Counted from the stretch's first letter, positions 25,879 to 35,459 are shown. The stretch: DNA of 64,000 bases from Bog-473 sp963821755 (GCA_963821755.1 CAWGEX010000003.1:558001-622000); one strand, 5' to 3'. A program made the numbers and translations. The notes: a model not told the origin generated them from the letters alone.

Positions 25879-26625
25879 TCACGAGTCTTCGTCACCAGAA
25901 GGCTCGTCACGACCAACCGAGTCCGACCCCTCGAGCCCAAGGAGACGCCTCTTCGCTGGTCGGTACGAGTTGATGACCCCAGCCACAGCCGTGACCAAGA
26001 AGAGTTGGCCAATCAGCATTTCGGCCAGAGCGAAACCCTGGCCCGGATTTTCTGCTGGGACGAGGTTTCCGTAGCCCGTCGTCGTGAGCGTTGTGAAGGA
26101 GAAGAACAAGTCCTGCGCGAAGGTCCCATCGCCCTGAGCACCGAAGAAGGCCGTTGCCTCGTTGGCGGCGGCGGCACGATAGGCGAAAGCGAAGAACATC
26201 CCAATCAGGAGATAGGCAGCAACCGCACCAAGGATGGTCTCCTGATCGATAACCATCCTCCGCACGAGGTGACGGATCACCGAGACGGGCGCAATCAAAT
26301 AGAGCAGGCTGCTGACCGCTGGGAGGAACCGGCTGGCGGTGTTGTGATGGAGGAACAGGGCCAAGATGGCCGCCACAATGGCGACGAGAAGGCTGATGGC
26401 GGCAACGACTCGGATCGGGTGAGCCGCTCGCGAGATTCGGAGGATGATAGAGACGGTGGCGATCTGTACGACGATGACGACCGATGGGCCCCAAGACATC
26501 GTCAGATTGATGGTGAGCACATAGGTGATGAAGATGAGGGCCAATACACCGCCATAGCTGTCGAATTCAAGGACAGATCTGAGGGTCGGGAGCCGGAATG
26601 AGCCGGTGACGGCCGAGGGAGTCAC
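25879..26625 (-). CDS. Two-pore-helix type potassium channel protein (ion_trans_2)
   Basis: A 248-residue membrane protein. Hydrophobic helices occur near residues 27-45, 48-65, 72-95 and 105-120. The pore module follows near residues 150-215: helix 'GAVAAYLLIGMFFAFAYRAA', pore loop 'LFFSFTTLTTTGYGNLVPAE' with the K+ selectivity filter TTGYG, and helix 'LAEMLIGQLFLVTAVAGVIN'. The C-terminus is short and acidic, with no RCK/TrkA-N regulatory domain. It conducts K+ passively. It sits between the YihY and ClC genes on the same strand. Confidence 0.85.
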   Translation of the reverse strand: MTPSAVTGSFRLPTLRSVLEFDSYGGVLALIFITYVLTINLTMSWGPSVVIVVQIATVSIILRISRAAHPIRVVAAISLLVAIVAAILALFLHHNTASRFLPAVSSLLYLIAPVSVIRHLVRRMVIDQETILGAVAAYLLIGMFFAFAYRAAAANEATAFFGAQGDGTFAQDLFFSFTTLTTTGYGNLVPAENPGQGFALAEMLIGQLFLVTAVAGVINSYRPAKRRLLGLEGSDSVGRDEPSGDEDS

Positions 26626-26692
26626 CGGTCAGTCTCTCCGTCATGGGTCGACCAGTAGGGTCGCCAACGGATGGATCGTTGCGATGATCCAA

Positions 26693-28153
26693 TCATGACT
26701 GGAGTTCGTCGGTTGAGATTTTCGGTGACGTACCGTGACCGTCATCGCTCGGAGCGTCAGCAAGGAGTGGCTTCGGTTGTTCCGCCCGGGAGGCCGACAA
26801 GGCAAGAACCACCAGATAGGCGACGACGACGGCCACGATGATGAGCGGGGTCGTGGAGGCTCCGGCCTGGGAGACGACCAGGGCGATGACAATCGAGGCC
26901 AGGGGAAGTCGGAGGATCGAGACCGTTCCCGCCCCCATCAGCGCGGCTACTGCGGGGCTTTCGGAGAATCCCGGCAGGTGGGCGCACAGCAGCCCCGCAA
27001 CGATGCCGAGAAACATGGCCGGAAACGTGGGTCCGCCCCGGGCACTTCCCAGTGAGACACCGTACGCGAGGCCTTTGAAAATCAGAAACAGGGCAAAGGC
27101 GCTCTGGGAAAAGCCGGCTGCCTGGTTGACCACCGCACCCATCGTGTCTTGGCCCGAGAAGAGGACCAAGTCCTCCGGCTTGCCGCTGAAGTGCCCGAAA
27201 GCAATCGCCAACACTCCGACAGTGAGGGCGGCGAGCGGTACAACGACGAACGGTCGACGTGAGGTCGCCGCGTTGACCACCAACCCGATCCGCGCAATGG
27301 CGAAGATGCCCACCGCAACGACAGCAGCGAGCACAATCGTCCACCCGAAAGCCGAGAGAGTCGGGGCGTGATATTTCGGCAGCGCGAGGGGGGCGATGGC
27401 GTAGGCACTCGAGCTCAGGCCGGTCAACGAGCCCATGCCGATGAACACGAGAGAGCCGATGCCGGCCGCCAACAGTCCAGGTAACAGGATGACGGGGAGG
27501 GTCGCTCCCCCCAATCCGGCCGCCTCGATGATGATCACGGCTCCGACGATGGGGGAGCCGAAGAGGGAGGACATCGCGGCGAAGCTTGCTGCGCCGGCAA
27601 TCAAGGCGAGAACCTGATCCGGCGCGTCTTTCCGTGCTGAACGCACCGCCAAGATCCCAAGGCCACCGGCAATCGCGATCAATGGAGCCTCGGGACCGAG
27701 GACCATCCCAAATCCAATGGAGGCGAGCGAGGCGAGCAGAACGCCCGGAAGTTCGTTGGGCTGCGTAGGAGGTCCGGCCTTGAGTCCTTCGGCGGGTTTG
27801 TGGCCTCCGCTTCCGGGCATGCGAGCCAGGGCGAAGGCGATCGGCACCGACGCAACGGCCAGTATGGGCAACGGCCACCACGTTGGCACGGGTGACAGAC
27901 TGAGCCCGCTCGGGAGGTCTTTGTAGAGCCATTGCTGGAGGTAGTGGATCAGCTCGAGATAGCCCCACGAGGCCACTGACACCACAACGCCGATCACTGC
28001 TGCTAGCACGAGGAGCACGCGGTAGTCCTTGCTGCGCAGCAAGGAGTCAGGATCGGGTGGTGAAGAGCTGTCTGCCGAAGGGTGATCTTCCATCAGTCGG
28101 GACCCGTTCCCCACGCGCTGCCGTGCCATCTCTGTTTTGACCACCCTCGCCAT
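26693..28153 (-). CDS. ClC-family chloride channel/antiporter
   Basis: A 486-residue membrane protein; an internal ATG at 28093 is an equally possible start, giving 466 residues. About ten to twelve hydrophobic helices are visible. The ClC anion-site motifs are present in variant form. 'ARMPGSGGHKPAEGLKAG' near residue 110 replaces GSGIP, and 'GMVLGPEAPLIAIAGGLGIL' near residue 150 replaces G(K/R)EGP but keeps the gating Glu. 'SLGSARGGPTFPAMFLGIVA' near residue 370 corresponds to GxFxP with the F replaced. No CBS domains. The retained Glu is compatible with Cl-/H+ exchange; this is inference. Confidence 0.85.
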   Translation of the reverse strand: MARVVKTEMARQRVGNGSRLMEDHPSADSSSPPDPDSLLRSKDYRVLLVLAAVIGVVVSVASWGYLELIHYLQQWLYKDLPSGLSLSPVPTWWPLPILAVASVPIAFALARMPGSGGHKPAEGLKAGPPTQPNELPGVLLASLASIGFGMVLGPEAPLIAIAGGLGILAVRSARKDAPDQVLALIAGAASFAAMSSLFGSPIVGAVIIIEAAGLGGATLPVILLPGLLAAGIGSLVFIGMGSLTGLSSSAYAIAPLALPKYHAPTLSAFGWTIVLAAVVAVGIFAIARIGLVVNAATSRRPFVVVPLAALTVGVLAIAFGHFSGKPEDLVLFSGQDTMGAVVNQAAGFSQSAFALFLIFKGLAYGVSLGSARGGPTFPAMFLGIVAGLLCAHLPGFSESPAVAALMGAGTVSILRLPLASIVIALVVSQAGASTTPLIIVAVVVAYLVVLALSASRAEQPKPLLADAPSDDGHGTSPKISTDELQS

Positions 28154-28176
28154 ACCAGGGGCTCGCGTGCACTCAT

Positions 28177-29595
28177 TCAGATCCCGCTTTCAGCGGTGAT
28201 AGTGCCCGATGCGATTGCTTCCAGCAGAGCCTGGTGGTCACGCTCGTTCTGCTTCGCGTACGAGCGGGCGAAATCGGCCAAAGCGTGGTCGAAGATGTCG
28301 TTCGAGCCGAGATAGGCGCCGATAGCCGTTGCACTGCCGGACCGCGCGTGGGCCCGAGCCAGCGTCCAGGCGCAGATGCTGGCGTAGATCTCCAAGATCT
28401 CGGGGTTCATCGATTCAAAGGAGGCGGACGCCTTCCAGTCCCAGAGCTGGCGAACATAGAAGTCCCGATGCCCCCCGTCCGGCAGGTCGAGTCGTTGCCA
28501 CCCCAGGAAGATGTCGCTCGAGGCCTGCATCAGTCGCTGCCCCTCGACGACTCTTTGCCCATGGTTCGATACGGTGCTCTTGGAGGTGAACCGTTCCAGC
28601 ACTGATGCCTCAGCCTCTTTCACTTGGAGGAAGAGGAAATCGTCCGCGTCCTCCCCAACAAAGAGGGCTAGCCAACATCGGGTGCCGACGCTGCCAACAC
28701 CGACCACCTTGCGGGCCAGGGCGACGTACCGGTACTGGCTCAACAGATGTCGGCGATCCGGAGACAGCGTTGCCCGGTAGGAGTCGAGAGCGCCTTCGAT
28801 CGCTCGCTCTACCTCCACCGCCTGGTCCGGTTCGATGTAGACGTCCTCCACCGGCACGAGCAGCGGTGGATCGCTCAAGAATCGGGGCGTGCCATTGCTC
28901 ACGGTCGTCAGCTTGTCCCTCGCTTTCAACCGGTCCTTCGATTCCGCCTTGACCGCGGCGCGTTGAAAGTTCTTGACCGCGTTCTTCCCCGCCTTCGAAC
29001 CCCACATTTCCAAAATGGCCGGGACGTCGAGGCGTGCGTACCAGGTGTCGAGTTTGCTTGTCCGAGCGAATCTCCGGATCGTCTGCCGATAGGAACGAAC
29101 GCCAAGAAGGACGATTTCTCGCAACCGTCGGTCGGGGTACCCCAGCTCGCGTCCGGCGACCTCCAAGCTGGCGGCGAGCCTCTTCACATCCCATTCGAAC
29201 GGGCCGACAGCGGTCTCGTCGAAGTCGTTGATGTCGAAGACCAGGTCACGCTCGGGCGATGCAAAGCCGCCGAAGTTCGCCAAATGAGCATCGCCACACA
29301 GTTGGACATTGAGCCCTGTGTTCGCGCTGGTGGACAAGTCCGCAGCCATGGGCAGTGCGGCTCCTCGGTAGAAGGCGAAGGCCGAGGCAGCCATCCGGCC
29401 GTGTCGGATCGGTACGAGCTCTGGTACGCGCGTGGCCTCTTGGCCAACCAGAAGGCTCAATGGGTCGGACGTGCGCGAGCTGGCGCTCCAGTCTCCTTGG
29501 CGTTCCCTGGGGGAGCGCCTGCGAGCCGCCTTCCCCTGATCGACATGCTGTTTCCGGCTCAGCGGCCGAGACTTTCCACTTGAAGGTTTATTCAT
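28177..29595 (-). CDS. DUF2252 family protein (kinase-like fold)
   Basis: A 472-residue cytosolic protein. The start at 29595 precedes a basic, low-complexity 45-residue head. 'RVPELVPIRHGRMAASAFAF' and 'YRGAALPMAADL' near residue 55 are the DUF2252 entry motif. 'LCGDAHLANFGGFASPERDL' near residue 100 and 'VFDINDFDETAVGPFEWDVK' near residue 120 resemble the catalytic and metal-binding loops of aminoglycoside-kinase-like folds. 'ALARKVVGVGSVGTRCWLAL' near residue 300 is also conserved. No biochemical function is established for the family that I can name. It is the fourth gene of a same-strand run with ClC, K+ channel and YihY. Confidence 0.85.
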   Translation of the reverse strand: MNKPSSGKSRPLSRKQHVDQGKAARRRSPRERQGDWSASSRTSDPLSLLVGQEATRVPELVPIRHGRMAASAFAFYRGAALPMAADLSTSANTGLNVQLCGDAHLANFGGFASPERDLVFDINDFDETAVGPFEWDVKRLAASLEVAGRELGYPDRRLREIVLLGVRSYRQTIRRFARTSKLDTWYARLDVPAILEMWGSKAGKNAVKNFQRAAVKAESKDRLKARDKLTTVSNGTPRFLSDPPLLVPVEDVYIEPDQAVEVERAIEGALDSYRATLSPDRRHLLSQYRYVALARKVVGVGSVGTRCWLALFVGEDADDFLFLQVKEAEASVLERFTSKSTVSNHGQRVVEGQRLMQASSDIFLGWQRLDLPDGGHRDFYVRQLWDWKASASFESMNPEILEIYASICAWTLARAHARSGSATAIGAYLGSNDIFDHALADFARSYAKQNERDHQALLEAIASGTITAESGI

Positions 29596-29743
29596 CCTGA
29601 TTGTCCTCGCGTTCGCCGTTAGCCAGCCGTAGTTGCCACGCAATCGACCCAGTCGTTCGGTTTGCGTCCTCGGTACACCGAACGGAAACCGACACTGAGC
29701 TTGATACGACAGCTCGTTGGGAGCTCGCGGGGGGGTTACGCTG

Positions 29744-30134
29744 TCAGGCCATCGCTTTCGCCTTTTGGGCCTGGAACTCCTGCTCGGTGATGACTGCCTC
29801 ATCGTGGAGTTGGGCCAACTTCGTCAGCTGGTCCGCTGGATTGGCCCCCCGGCCCGCCACCTCCTGGATGTAGGTGTGAAATTCCTGCTGTTGTTTTCGC
29901 GCATCCTGGGAGGCCCTTTCTTGCATTTGCCCACCACGCGGGATCAGATAGATGAGAACGCCAAGTAGAGGCAAGAGAGATCACGAGCAACACCCCAGGG
30001 CCTTTGCGAAGCCGCCCATGTCGTGGCTCCGGAAGATGTCTCCTGAGACGACGATGAGGAGCCAAATCCAGACCACGAACCCAGAACAAGAGCATTGTCC
30101 AGAAAAGGTTCAGCGGGGAGCCGCAAGCATTCAT
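29744..30134 (-). pseudogene. PLDc_N-SHOCT small membrane protein, disrupted by several single-base indels
   Basis: Pieces of one protein of about 130 residues lie in different minus frames. The opening is 'SPLNLFWTMLLFW', then 'VVWIWLLIVVSGDIFRSHDM' in another frame. The intact last part is 'LLGVLIYLIPRGGQMQERAS' and the SHOCT motif 'ADQLTKLAQLHDEAVITEQE'. GGAGG precedes the candidate starts at 30134/30130. At least three small indels are needed to restore one frame, near 30115, 30000 and 29975. Operator copy 2 lies 64 bases upstream of the start. Relatives are two-helix membrane proteins with a short C-terminal helical hairpin; function unknown. Confidence 0.65.
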
Positions 30135-30197
30135 CCTCCGATGTAACCGAGCTGTGATCGAGCAGATCTCAGTATGTCGTCCGGTTGCTGGTGAGTC

Positions 30198-30217
30198 ATC
30201 ACCCCGTGAGGGGTGAT
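30198..30217. promoter_or_regulatory. Inverted-repeat operator candidate, copy 2 (perfect)
   Basis: ATCACCCC-GTGA-GGGGTGAT, perfect 8-bp arms with a four-base spacer. It lies 64 bases upstream of the PLDc_N-SHOCT start and 32 bases after the LuxR gene stop. Like copies 1 and 3 it has GTC next to the ATCACCC arm. Confidence 0.65.
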
Positions 30218-30248
30218 TTGCCTCCGCCACCGTGCCCCTCCGGACGGC

Positions 30249-32832
30249 TCAGAGAAGACCAGCCGCCCTGGCGCGGGCCACGGCATCGGACCGGGACGAC
30301 GCATCCAGTTTGCGGTAGATGCTCTTGGTATGAGATTTGAGCGTGTTCATCGAGATGAAAAGCTCGCCCGCGATCTCTCGGGTGCTGAGACGTGTCTGCA
30401 GGTAGCGAAGCACCCCCTGCTCACGAGCGCTCAGTTCGCTGTCTCCCGACGGCGGGCTGACCGCGCCATGGGCCGCCATGCGGTCCGCCACGGTCACGAG
30501 GGTATCTGCGTAGTCGTCGCGGGGCGAGTGCCTCAGGAGGGCAACCAAATCGTCACGAAGGCCAGGTGACCCGTCCAACACCGAGAGGACGAAGCCTTGA
30601 GATCGCCCGAGCTCGACGAGATCGGTGGAGATCGTCGCTGTGCGAAGTCCCAGCTGCAGCCGCGCATCGGCCCGGAGGGCGGTCAGCTCGATCGCACGGG
30701 GTACACCAAGGGCATTGGACTCGAGGTCCGTTCATGGTGGCGTCCGCTCGGTCGGCTTGCCCCTGCGCCAACAGCGATCGGGCCTCGAGGAGACAACGCG
30801 TCGGCGAGCGAGGGAACGTACGAGCGAGCTCGGCTGCTCGGGCTGGTTCGCCGAGGTCGATGCGGAGCCTGGCTTCCAGAACGTCGGCTCGCTGGGTCAA
30901 AGGGGACCGGGATCCAGTCGGGAGGACCGTTCTGGCCCGTTCGAGGATGCCGAGGCCCTCGACCAGCTCGCCCCTGGCACGAAACAGACGCGCCCGCTCG
31001 ATGAGGCCAAGCAGTTCGAACGGAGGTCGAATCCTCTCACTGCGCCGAACCGCTTCCTCGATCAATCGCTCTGCCTCGTTCAATTCGCCCGCCTCGAGGC
31101 TGAGCGCGCCGAGCGTCAGGACGGCGTCAAAGAGGCCAACGTGGTGTTCGACCCCTCGTGCATGTGCGGCCTCGATCGCAGCGCTCGCTGCGATTCGCGC
31201 CAGTCGTAGCTGACCGAGGTCGAAGAGGGCGCCAGACCTGATCCCCAACAGCACCGCAGCCGTGACTGGGTCGGCGTGACTCAGAGCCACATCGCATGTG
31301 GCGATACATGAGGCCGGGTCCCCTTTGTAGAGATGGGCCCGCGACGAGAGGACCGGGAACTGGTCGAGGACAAAATCTGTGCCCGGAGTCAGGCGAGAAA
31401 AGACGTCCCGCTCGAAGGCAAGAATTGGATCCGGTTCGCCGCGCATGCCGTGCCACTGCGCGTCGACCCCAGCCAATCTGATCTCGAAATCGCTGTCCCT
31501 GTCGCCGGCAGCGCTCGAAGCTCGGGCGAGCCACCAACCCTGCTCCTCGATCCTCCCGGCAAGCCCCAGCGCAAGGGCGTAATCGACCATACGAGCACGG
31601 TGAGCCCTGATGTCCTCGTCAGAAAGCCTCCCCAACCAGGTGTCCACGTTTGCAACTTCGGCCGGGAAACCATTCGTGGGCCAGGTGATCGTGCAAGATC
31701 CCAAAGGCTCGTTCGAGGTTACGGGCCTGCACGAACTGGTCCACCGCTGCTGCGTAGGACTCTGTCTTCTCGTACCAAACACCAGCCCGCGAGTGCAAGG
31801 CCTTGGCTCGAGCCGGATCTTCGGCCACCAGTTGGGCGTGCAGAAGCTCTCGAAAGAGCTGGTGGTAACGGTACTGAGGCGGATCCCGTCCAGCAGCCAT
31901 GACGAAGAGTCCCGAGTTGATCGCTCGTCGCAGGAGGTATGCGCCGTGCTCGTCACCGAGGAGAGAGTTCGCCAACTCGACGTCGAACTCATCGACGACC
32001 GAGGTTGCTTCCAAGAACTCCACCATTTCTGCGGATTGCTGATCGAGCACCTCTTCGATGAGGAAATCGGCTACCACACGCTCGGTTCCGGCAAGGCGTC
32101 CGATGAACGAGGATGGGTCCTCGGGGTCGTGCAGCAGTGAAAGCGCTGCCAACTGGACTCCCGGCCATCCATCCCTCGGTCCTTGTGGCCAAGGTATGCA
32201 CGTCGCCGTGGGACAGATCGACGCCGTACTGGTGCATGAAGCGAGCTGACCTGCTCTTCTTCCAGGCGGAGGTCAGCGTCCCTGATCTCAGCCAGTTGCC
32301 CCCGGGCCCGCCACCGTTGGATCGGCAGAACGGGATCGACACGGGTCCCGAAGACAACATGTGCAGTTGCAGGGAGTCGTTCGACAAAGGTAACGAGCCC
32401 CCCGAGACCGGAGGGAGCGACGTCGTGCAGGTCATCGAGGATCAGCCACGTGGGGCCAGACCACAGCGCCATCTGGTTGACCAGCGAGGCGACGACGTCT
32501 CCTATGTCGTCAGGACCCTCGGCGAGTAGGTCGAGCGCATCGGAGGCGCCTCCTGGCTCGACGGTGGCGAGCGCAGACGCAACGGACGTCCAGAACCGGA
32601 CCTCGTCATGATCCCACCGATCGCACGAGAGCCAGGCGCAGCGAGCTTCAGGTCGCTCTGCGACCCAGGACGACAGCAGCACGGTTTTTCCCACGCCTGG
32701 GCTGCCGGCCACCAATGTGCAGGGGAACTGCATGGCCGCATTCAGCCGACTGAGAAGCTGGGGCCTTCGGATCAGGGTGTGCGGCAGGGGAGGTCGGATG
32801 AACTTCGTCACGGTCGGGCTGGTGCCGATCAC
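30249..32832 (-). pseudogene. MalT-like LuxR-family ATP-dependent regulator, split by about four frameshifts
   Basis: The product would be about 860 residues. The N-terminal STAND ATPase has Walker A 'TLVAGSPGVGKTVLLSSWVA' near residue 40 and Walker B 'GPTWLILDDLHDVAPSGLGG' near residue 125. Then come a helical middle region ('RVVADFLIEEVLDQQSAEMV'), TPR-like repeats ('VLTLGALSLEAGELNEAERL') and a C-terminal LuxR helix-turn-helix ('LSTREIAGELFISMNTLKSH'). Homology changes frame near 32240, 32150, 31660 and 30730, while every domain is otherwise complete. Operator copy 4 lies 29 bases upstream of the start, suggesting autoregulation. Either a recent pseudogene or indel errors in the sequence. 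Confidence 0.75.
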
Positions 32833-32861
32833 CTGCGCAAGGCTACCAAACCGATCTCCGA

Positions 32862-32881
32862 ATCACCCGGGTCAGGGTGAC
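32862..32881. promoter_or_regulatory. Inverted-repeat operator candidate, copy 4 (degenerate)
   Basis: ATCACCCG-GGTC-AGGGTGAC, six of eight arm positions paired. It lies between the LuxR gene start (29 bases away, minus strand) and the small plus-strand gene at 32920 (38 bases away), so it could control both. Confidence 0.45.
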
Positions 32882-32919
32882 GACGTGCGCGGCGGCGCAG
32901 ATCACAATGACCAGGGCGA

Positions 32920-33126
32920 ATGAAACCAACTACCTACGTGATCACTTTCAGGGGCGAGGCCGGCCGGACCGTGTCAGCGGCGTTCAATGATCTCGAGGTC
33001 TCGACCAAGGAAGGGTTGACCACCCTGCGGGCTACCGTTCCGGACCAGGCCGCGCTGCATGGGGTGATCGAACGGATCCGGGCTCTCGGACTCGAACTGG
33101 TCGTCCGTGCGGAAGGCGAACAATGA
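32920..33126 (+). CDS. Small conserved hypothetical protein divergent from the LuxR gene
   Basis: A 68-residue protein. Strand-helix pattern 'TYVITFRGEAGRTVSAAFND', 'LTTLRATVPDQAALHGVIER' and 'RALGLELVVRAEG' suggests a small alpha/beta fold with a ligand or subunit interface. Similar small proteins accompany DUF6325, SHOCT and LuxR genes in actinobacterial clusters as I remember them; no biochemical role is known. The start is preceded by a modest AGGGCGA. Shares the intergenic operator with the regulator. Confidence 0.65.
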   Translation: MKPTTYVITFRGEAGRTVSAAFNDLEVSTKEGLTTLRATVPDQAALHGVIERIRALGLELVVRAEGEQ

Positions 33127-33454
33127 CGAGGAATGACCCAAAGGGTTCCCTCGTGGAGCCCAACCGCCTACCTGTTGAGTCCGCAGATCCGACGTCAACC
33201 TCGGGACCGATTGTTCCACAATGTCGTCGATGCGACCGGGGACCTCTTGGCTAACGCAGAAGCCAGATGCGCCCGGCAAGAGCCCGCGGCTAGTTCTCGA
33301 CGGTGCGATCGGTGAGGCCGCTTCTCGAGTTCGGTCGTTCCGGGCGACTCAGCGCCAGGTGGAACGGCAACGGACGACGGAGGCGGACGCGGCCGGACAG
33401 CCACACTGTTTGCTTGAGCCTCTCACCCATTTGCGCACATCAAAAGGCTCGGCG
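33127..33454. other. Interval upstream of the SulP gene, no supported gene
   Basis: About 330 bases. A long in-frame extension of the SulP frame runs back to 33221 but is low-complexity and lacks a ribosome-binding site, so it is treated as non-coding. Nothing else is seen. Confidence 0.4.
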
Positions 33455-35164
33455 ATGAGGCACAAACTCACCGCCACGTTCCCGATCGTCGAGCAAATAC
33501 GCAGCGGCCCTTCTCGCCTTATGGTCCGAGATCTGACCGCTGGGATCACCGTGGCGGCAGTCTTGGTTCCCCAGGGCATGGCGTACGCCGAGCTGGCTGG
33601 TCTGCCTGCAGTCAACGGACTGTACGCGAGCTTCGTACCGCTGCTGGCTTACGCATTGTTGGGCTCGTCCCGGCAGCTGGCCCTCGGACCGACGGCGACC
33701 GTCGCCGTCTTGACGGCGACGGTGATCGCACCTTTGAGCAACGGGAGCGCGACCCAGGCGCTCGCTTTGGGGGGGACGCTCGCCCTGCTTGTCGGTGGCA
33801 TCTGTGTCCTTGGAGGTCTGCTGCGGGGCGGGTTCGTGGTGAATTTCTTGTCGCAACCGGTCCTTTCGGGCTACGTCACCGGGGCGGCGCTCGTGATCGT
33901 GGCCAGCCAGTTGGGAAAAATCCTTGGCTACGGCGTCAGCGGGGACACGTTCTTCCAGCTCGTTGCCCACGCGATCACCAACCTTGGCAAGATCCAGGGA
34001 CTGACAGTGCTCGTTGCGGCATTGTCAGCCGGATCGTTGGTGCTCTTACGTCGGTTCGCACCGCGCTGGCCAGCGGCGCTGATTGTCGTCGCGCTGGCCA
34101 TCACGGCCGCCAGCTTGTTCGACCTGTCCGCCCACGGAGTTGCCGTGACCGGCACGGTCCCGAGCGGGCTGCCTTCGTTGACTCTCCCCAAGGTCGGGAT
34201 CCACGACCTCGGCAGCCTCGCCTTCAGCTCCTTAGGGGTCGCCCTGGTCTGCTACGTCGAATCGATCGCCGTGGCCAAGGCGATGGCGGACCGACGGGGT
34301 TACGAGGTCGACCCCAACCGAGAGCTCGTCGCGATCGGGGTGGCCAATCTGGGAGCGGGACTCTTTCAGGCGTTTCCGGTCAACGGCAGCTTCTCCCGCA
34401 CAGCATCCGCGAGCGACGCCGGTGCACGAACACAACTCAGCGGGGTCGTAGCGGCTGTGGTCGTCGGACTCACCTTGCTCTTCTTGACACCGCTGTTCAA
34501 GAACCTGCCCGCAGCGACCCTCGGAGCGGTTGTGATCGTCGCAGTCAGCGGGCTCTTCGACATTTCCGGCCTGCGACGGGCGTGGCGGATTCGACGCGAA
34601 GACTTCGCCATGGGGCTCATTGCGCTCGTTGGTGTGCTGGCCTTTGGTGTCCTCGAGGGGCTACTCATCGCCGTGGGAGTCTCGCTGGTGGCTCTCGTCT
34701 ACCACGCGACCTTGCCGCATCGGGCGGTGCTCGGGTACGTCCCCGACGATGACTCGTTTCGAGACATCGAGCGTTCTGACGGGGTCGTCACAACTCCGGG
34801 AGTCATCGTGTACCGGTTCGACGCGCCATTGTTCTTCGCCAATTGCCGTCGGCTTCGCGACGACGTCTTGGAGCTCGTCCGAGCGGCGCCGGACCCGGTC
34901 GACATCGTGGTGCTCGACACCGGGGCCATCACCTTCCTCGATACGACGGGATCGTCGGTTCTTCTGCAGCTCCTCGAACGGCTCGCCCACCTCAAGGTCC
35001 GGCTTGTCGTCGCCCGGGCCCATAGCCAAGTGCGTGACGTCCTGGATGCATCCGGGGTTGCAGATGCGTTGGGGCCTACCGGAGTGGCACCCACGGTGCG
35101 AGCCGCCATGGAGTCTCGTCATGACCGAGCTGATCCCGCCGAGCGCCCCGATGAGCCCCATTAG
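33455..35164 (+). CDS. SulP-family anion transporter with C-terminal STAS domain
   Basis: A 569-residue transporter. AAAAGG lies about nine bases before the ATG at 33455. 'AGITVAAVLVPQGMAYAELA' near residue 30 is the SulP signature, followed by 'LPAVNGLYASFVPLLAYALL' and about ten to twelve helices. 'LFQAFPVNGSFSRTASASDA' near residue 305 is a conserved substrate-site loop. The C-terminal STAS domain begins near residue 435: 'GVIVYRFDAPLFFANCRRLR' and 'IVVLDTGAITFLDTTGSSVL' with the usual loop. Substrates in the family are sulfate, bicarbonate or other anions; no carbonic anhydrase or sulfate-reduction gene is nearby to decide. Confidence 0.9.
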   Translation: MRHKLTATFPIVEQIRSGPSRLMVRDLTAGITVAAVLVPQGMAYAELAGLPAVNGLYASFVPLLAYALLGSSRQLALGPTATVAVLTATVIAPLSNGSATQALALGGTLALLVGGICVLGGLLRGGFVVNFLSQPVLSGYVTGAALVIVASQLGKILGYGVSGDTFFQLVAHAITNLGKIQGLTVLVAALSAGSLVLLRRFAPRWPAALIVVALAITAASLFDLSAHGVAVTGTVPSGLPSLTLPKVGIHDLGSLAFSSLGVALVCYVESIAVAKAMADRRGYEVDPNRELVAIGVANLGAGLFQAFPVNGSFSRTASASDAGARTQLSGVVAAVVVGLTLLFLTPLFKNLPAATLGAVVIVAVSGLFDISGLRRAWRIRREDFAMGLIALVGVLAFGVLEGLLIAVGVSLVALVYHATLPHRAVLGYVPDDDSFRDIERSDGVVTTPGVIVYRFDAPLFFANCRRLRDDVLELVRAAPDPVDIVVLDTGAITFLDTTGSSVLLQLLERLAHLKVRLVVARAHSQVRDVLDASGVADALGPTGVAPTVRAAMESRHDRADPAERPDEPH

Positions 35165-35255
35165 GTCGGGTACCGAGCTCAGGGCCGCCTTCGCTTCGAC
35201 GTCACGGCCGCGAAGGCCGCGGGCTCTGTTGTTGTTCGCTCGGTTCGCCCTCCGA

Positions 35256-35275
35256 ATCACCCCTTGCGGGGTGAT
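35256..35275. promoter_or_regulatory. Inverted-repeat operator candidate, copy 3 (perfect)
   Basis: ATCACCCC-TTGC-GGGGTGAT, perfect 8-bp arms and the same four-base spacer. It lies 92 bases after the SulP stop and 184 bases before the DUF6325 start. The longer distance leaves room for a promoter and leader between site and gene. Confidence 0.65.
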
Positions 35276-35459
35276 GACCCAACAACACGAGAACCGCATA
35301 CTGAGAGAGCTATTTCCCAGCCTGGTTGCACAGCAACGAGGCAGAGCAACGAGTGGACCGTGAGCCTACGGGCAAGCGAGCACGACCGATCCGAACGGAG
35401 CTGGCCAACCTCTTCTACCCATCCCAGCCGAATCGTAGAGTGAGAAACGGAGACAGACC

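Noticed and set aside
29735..29740. G-rich and other short repeats as possible CRISPR repeats
   Set aside because: No regularly spaced direct repeats with unique spacers were seen anywhere in the window.
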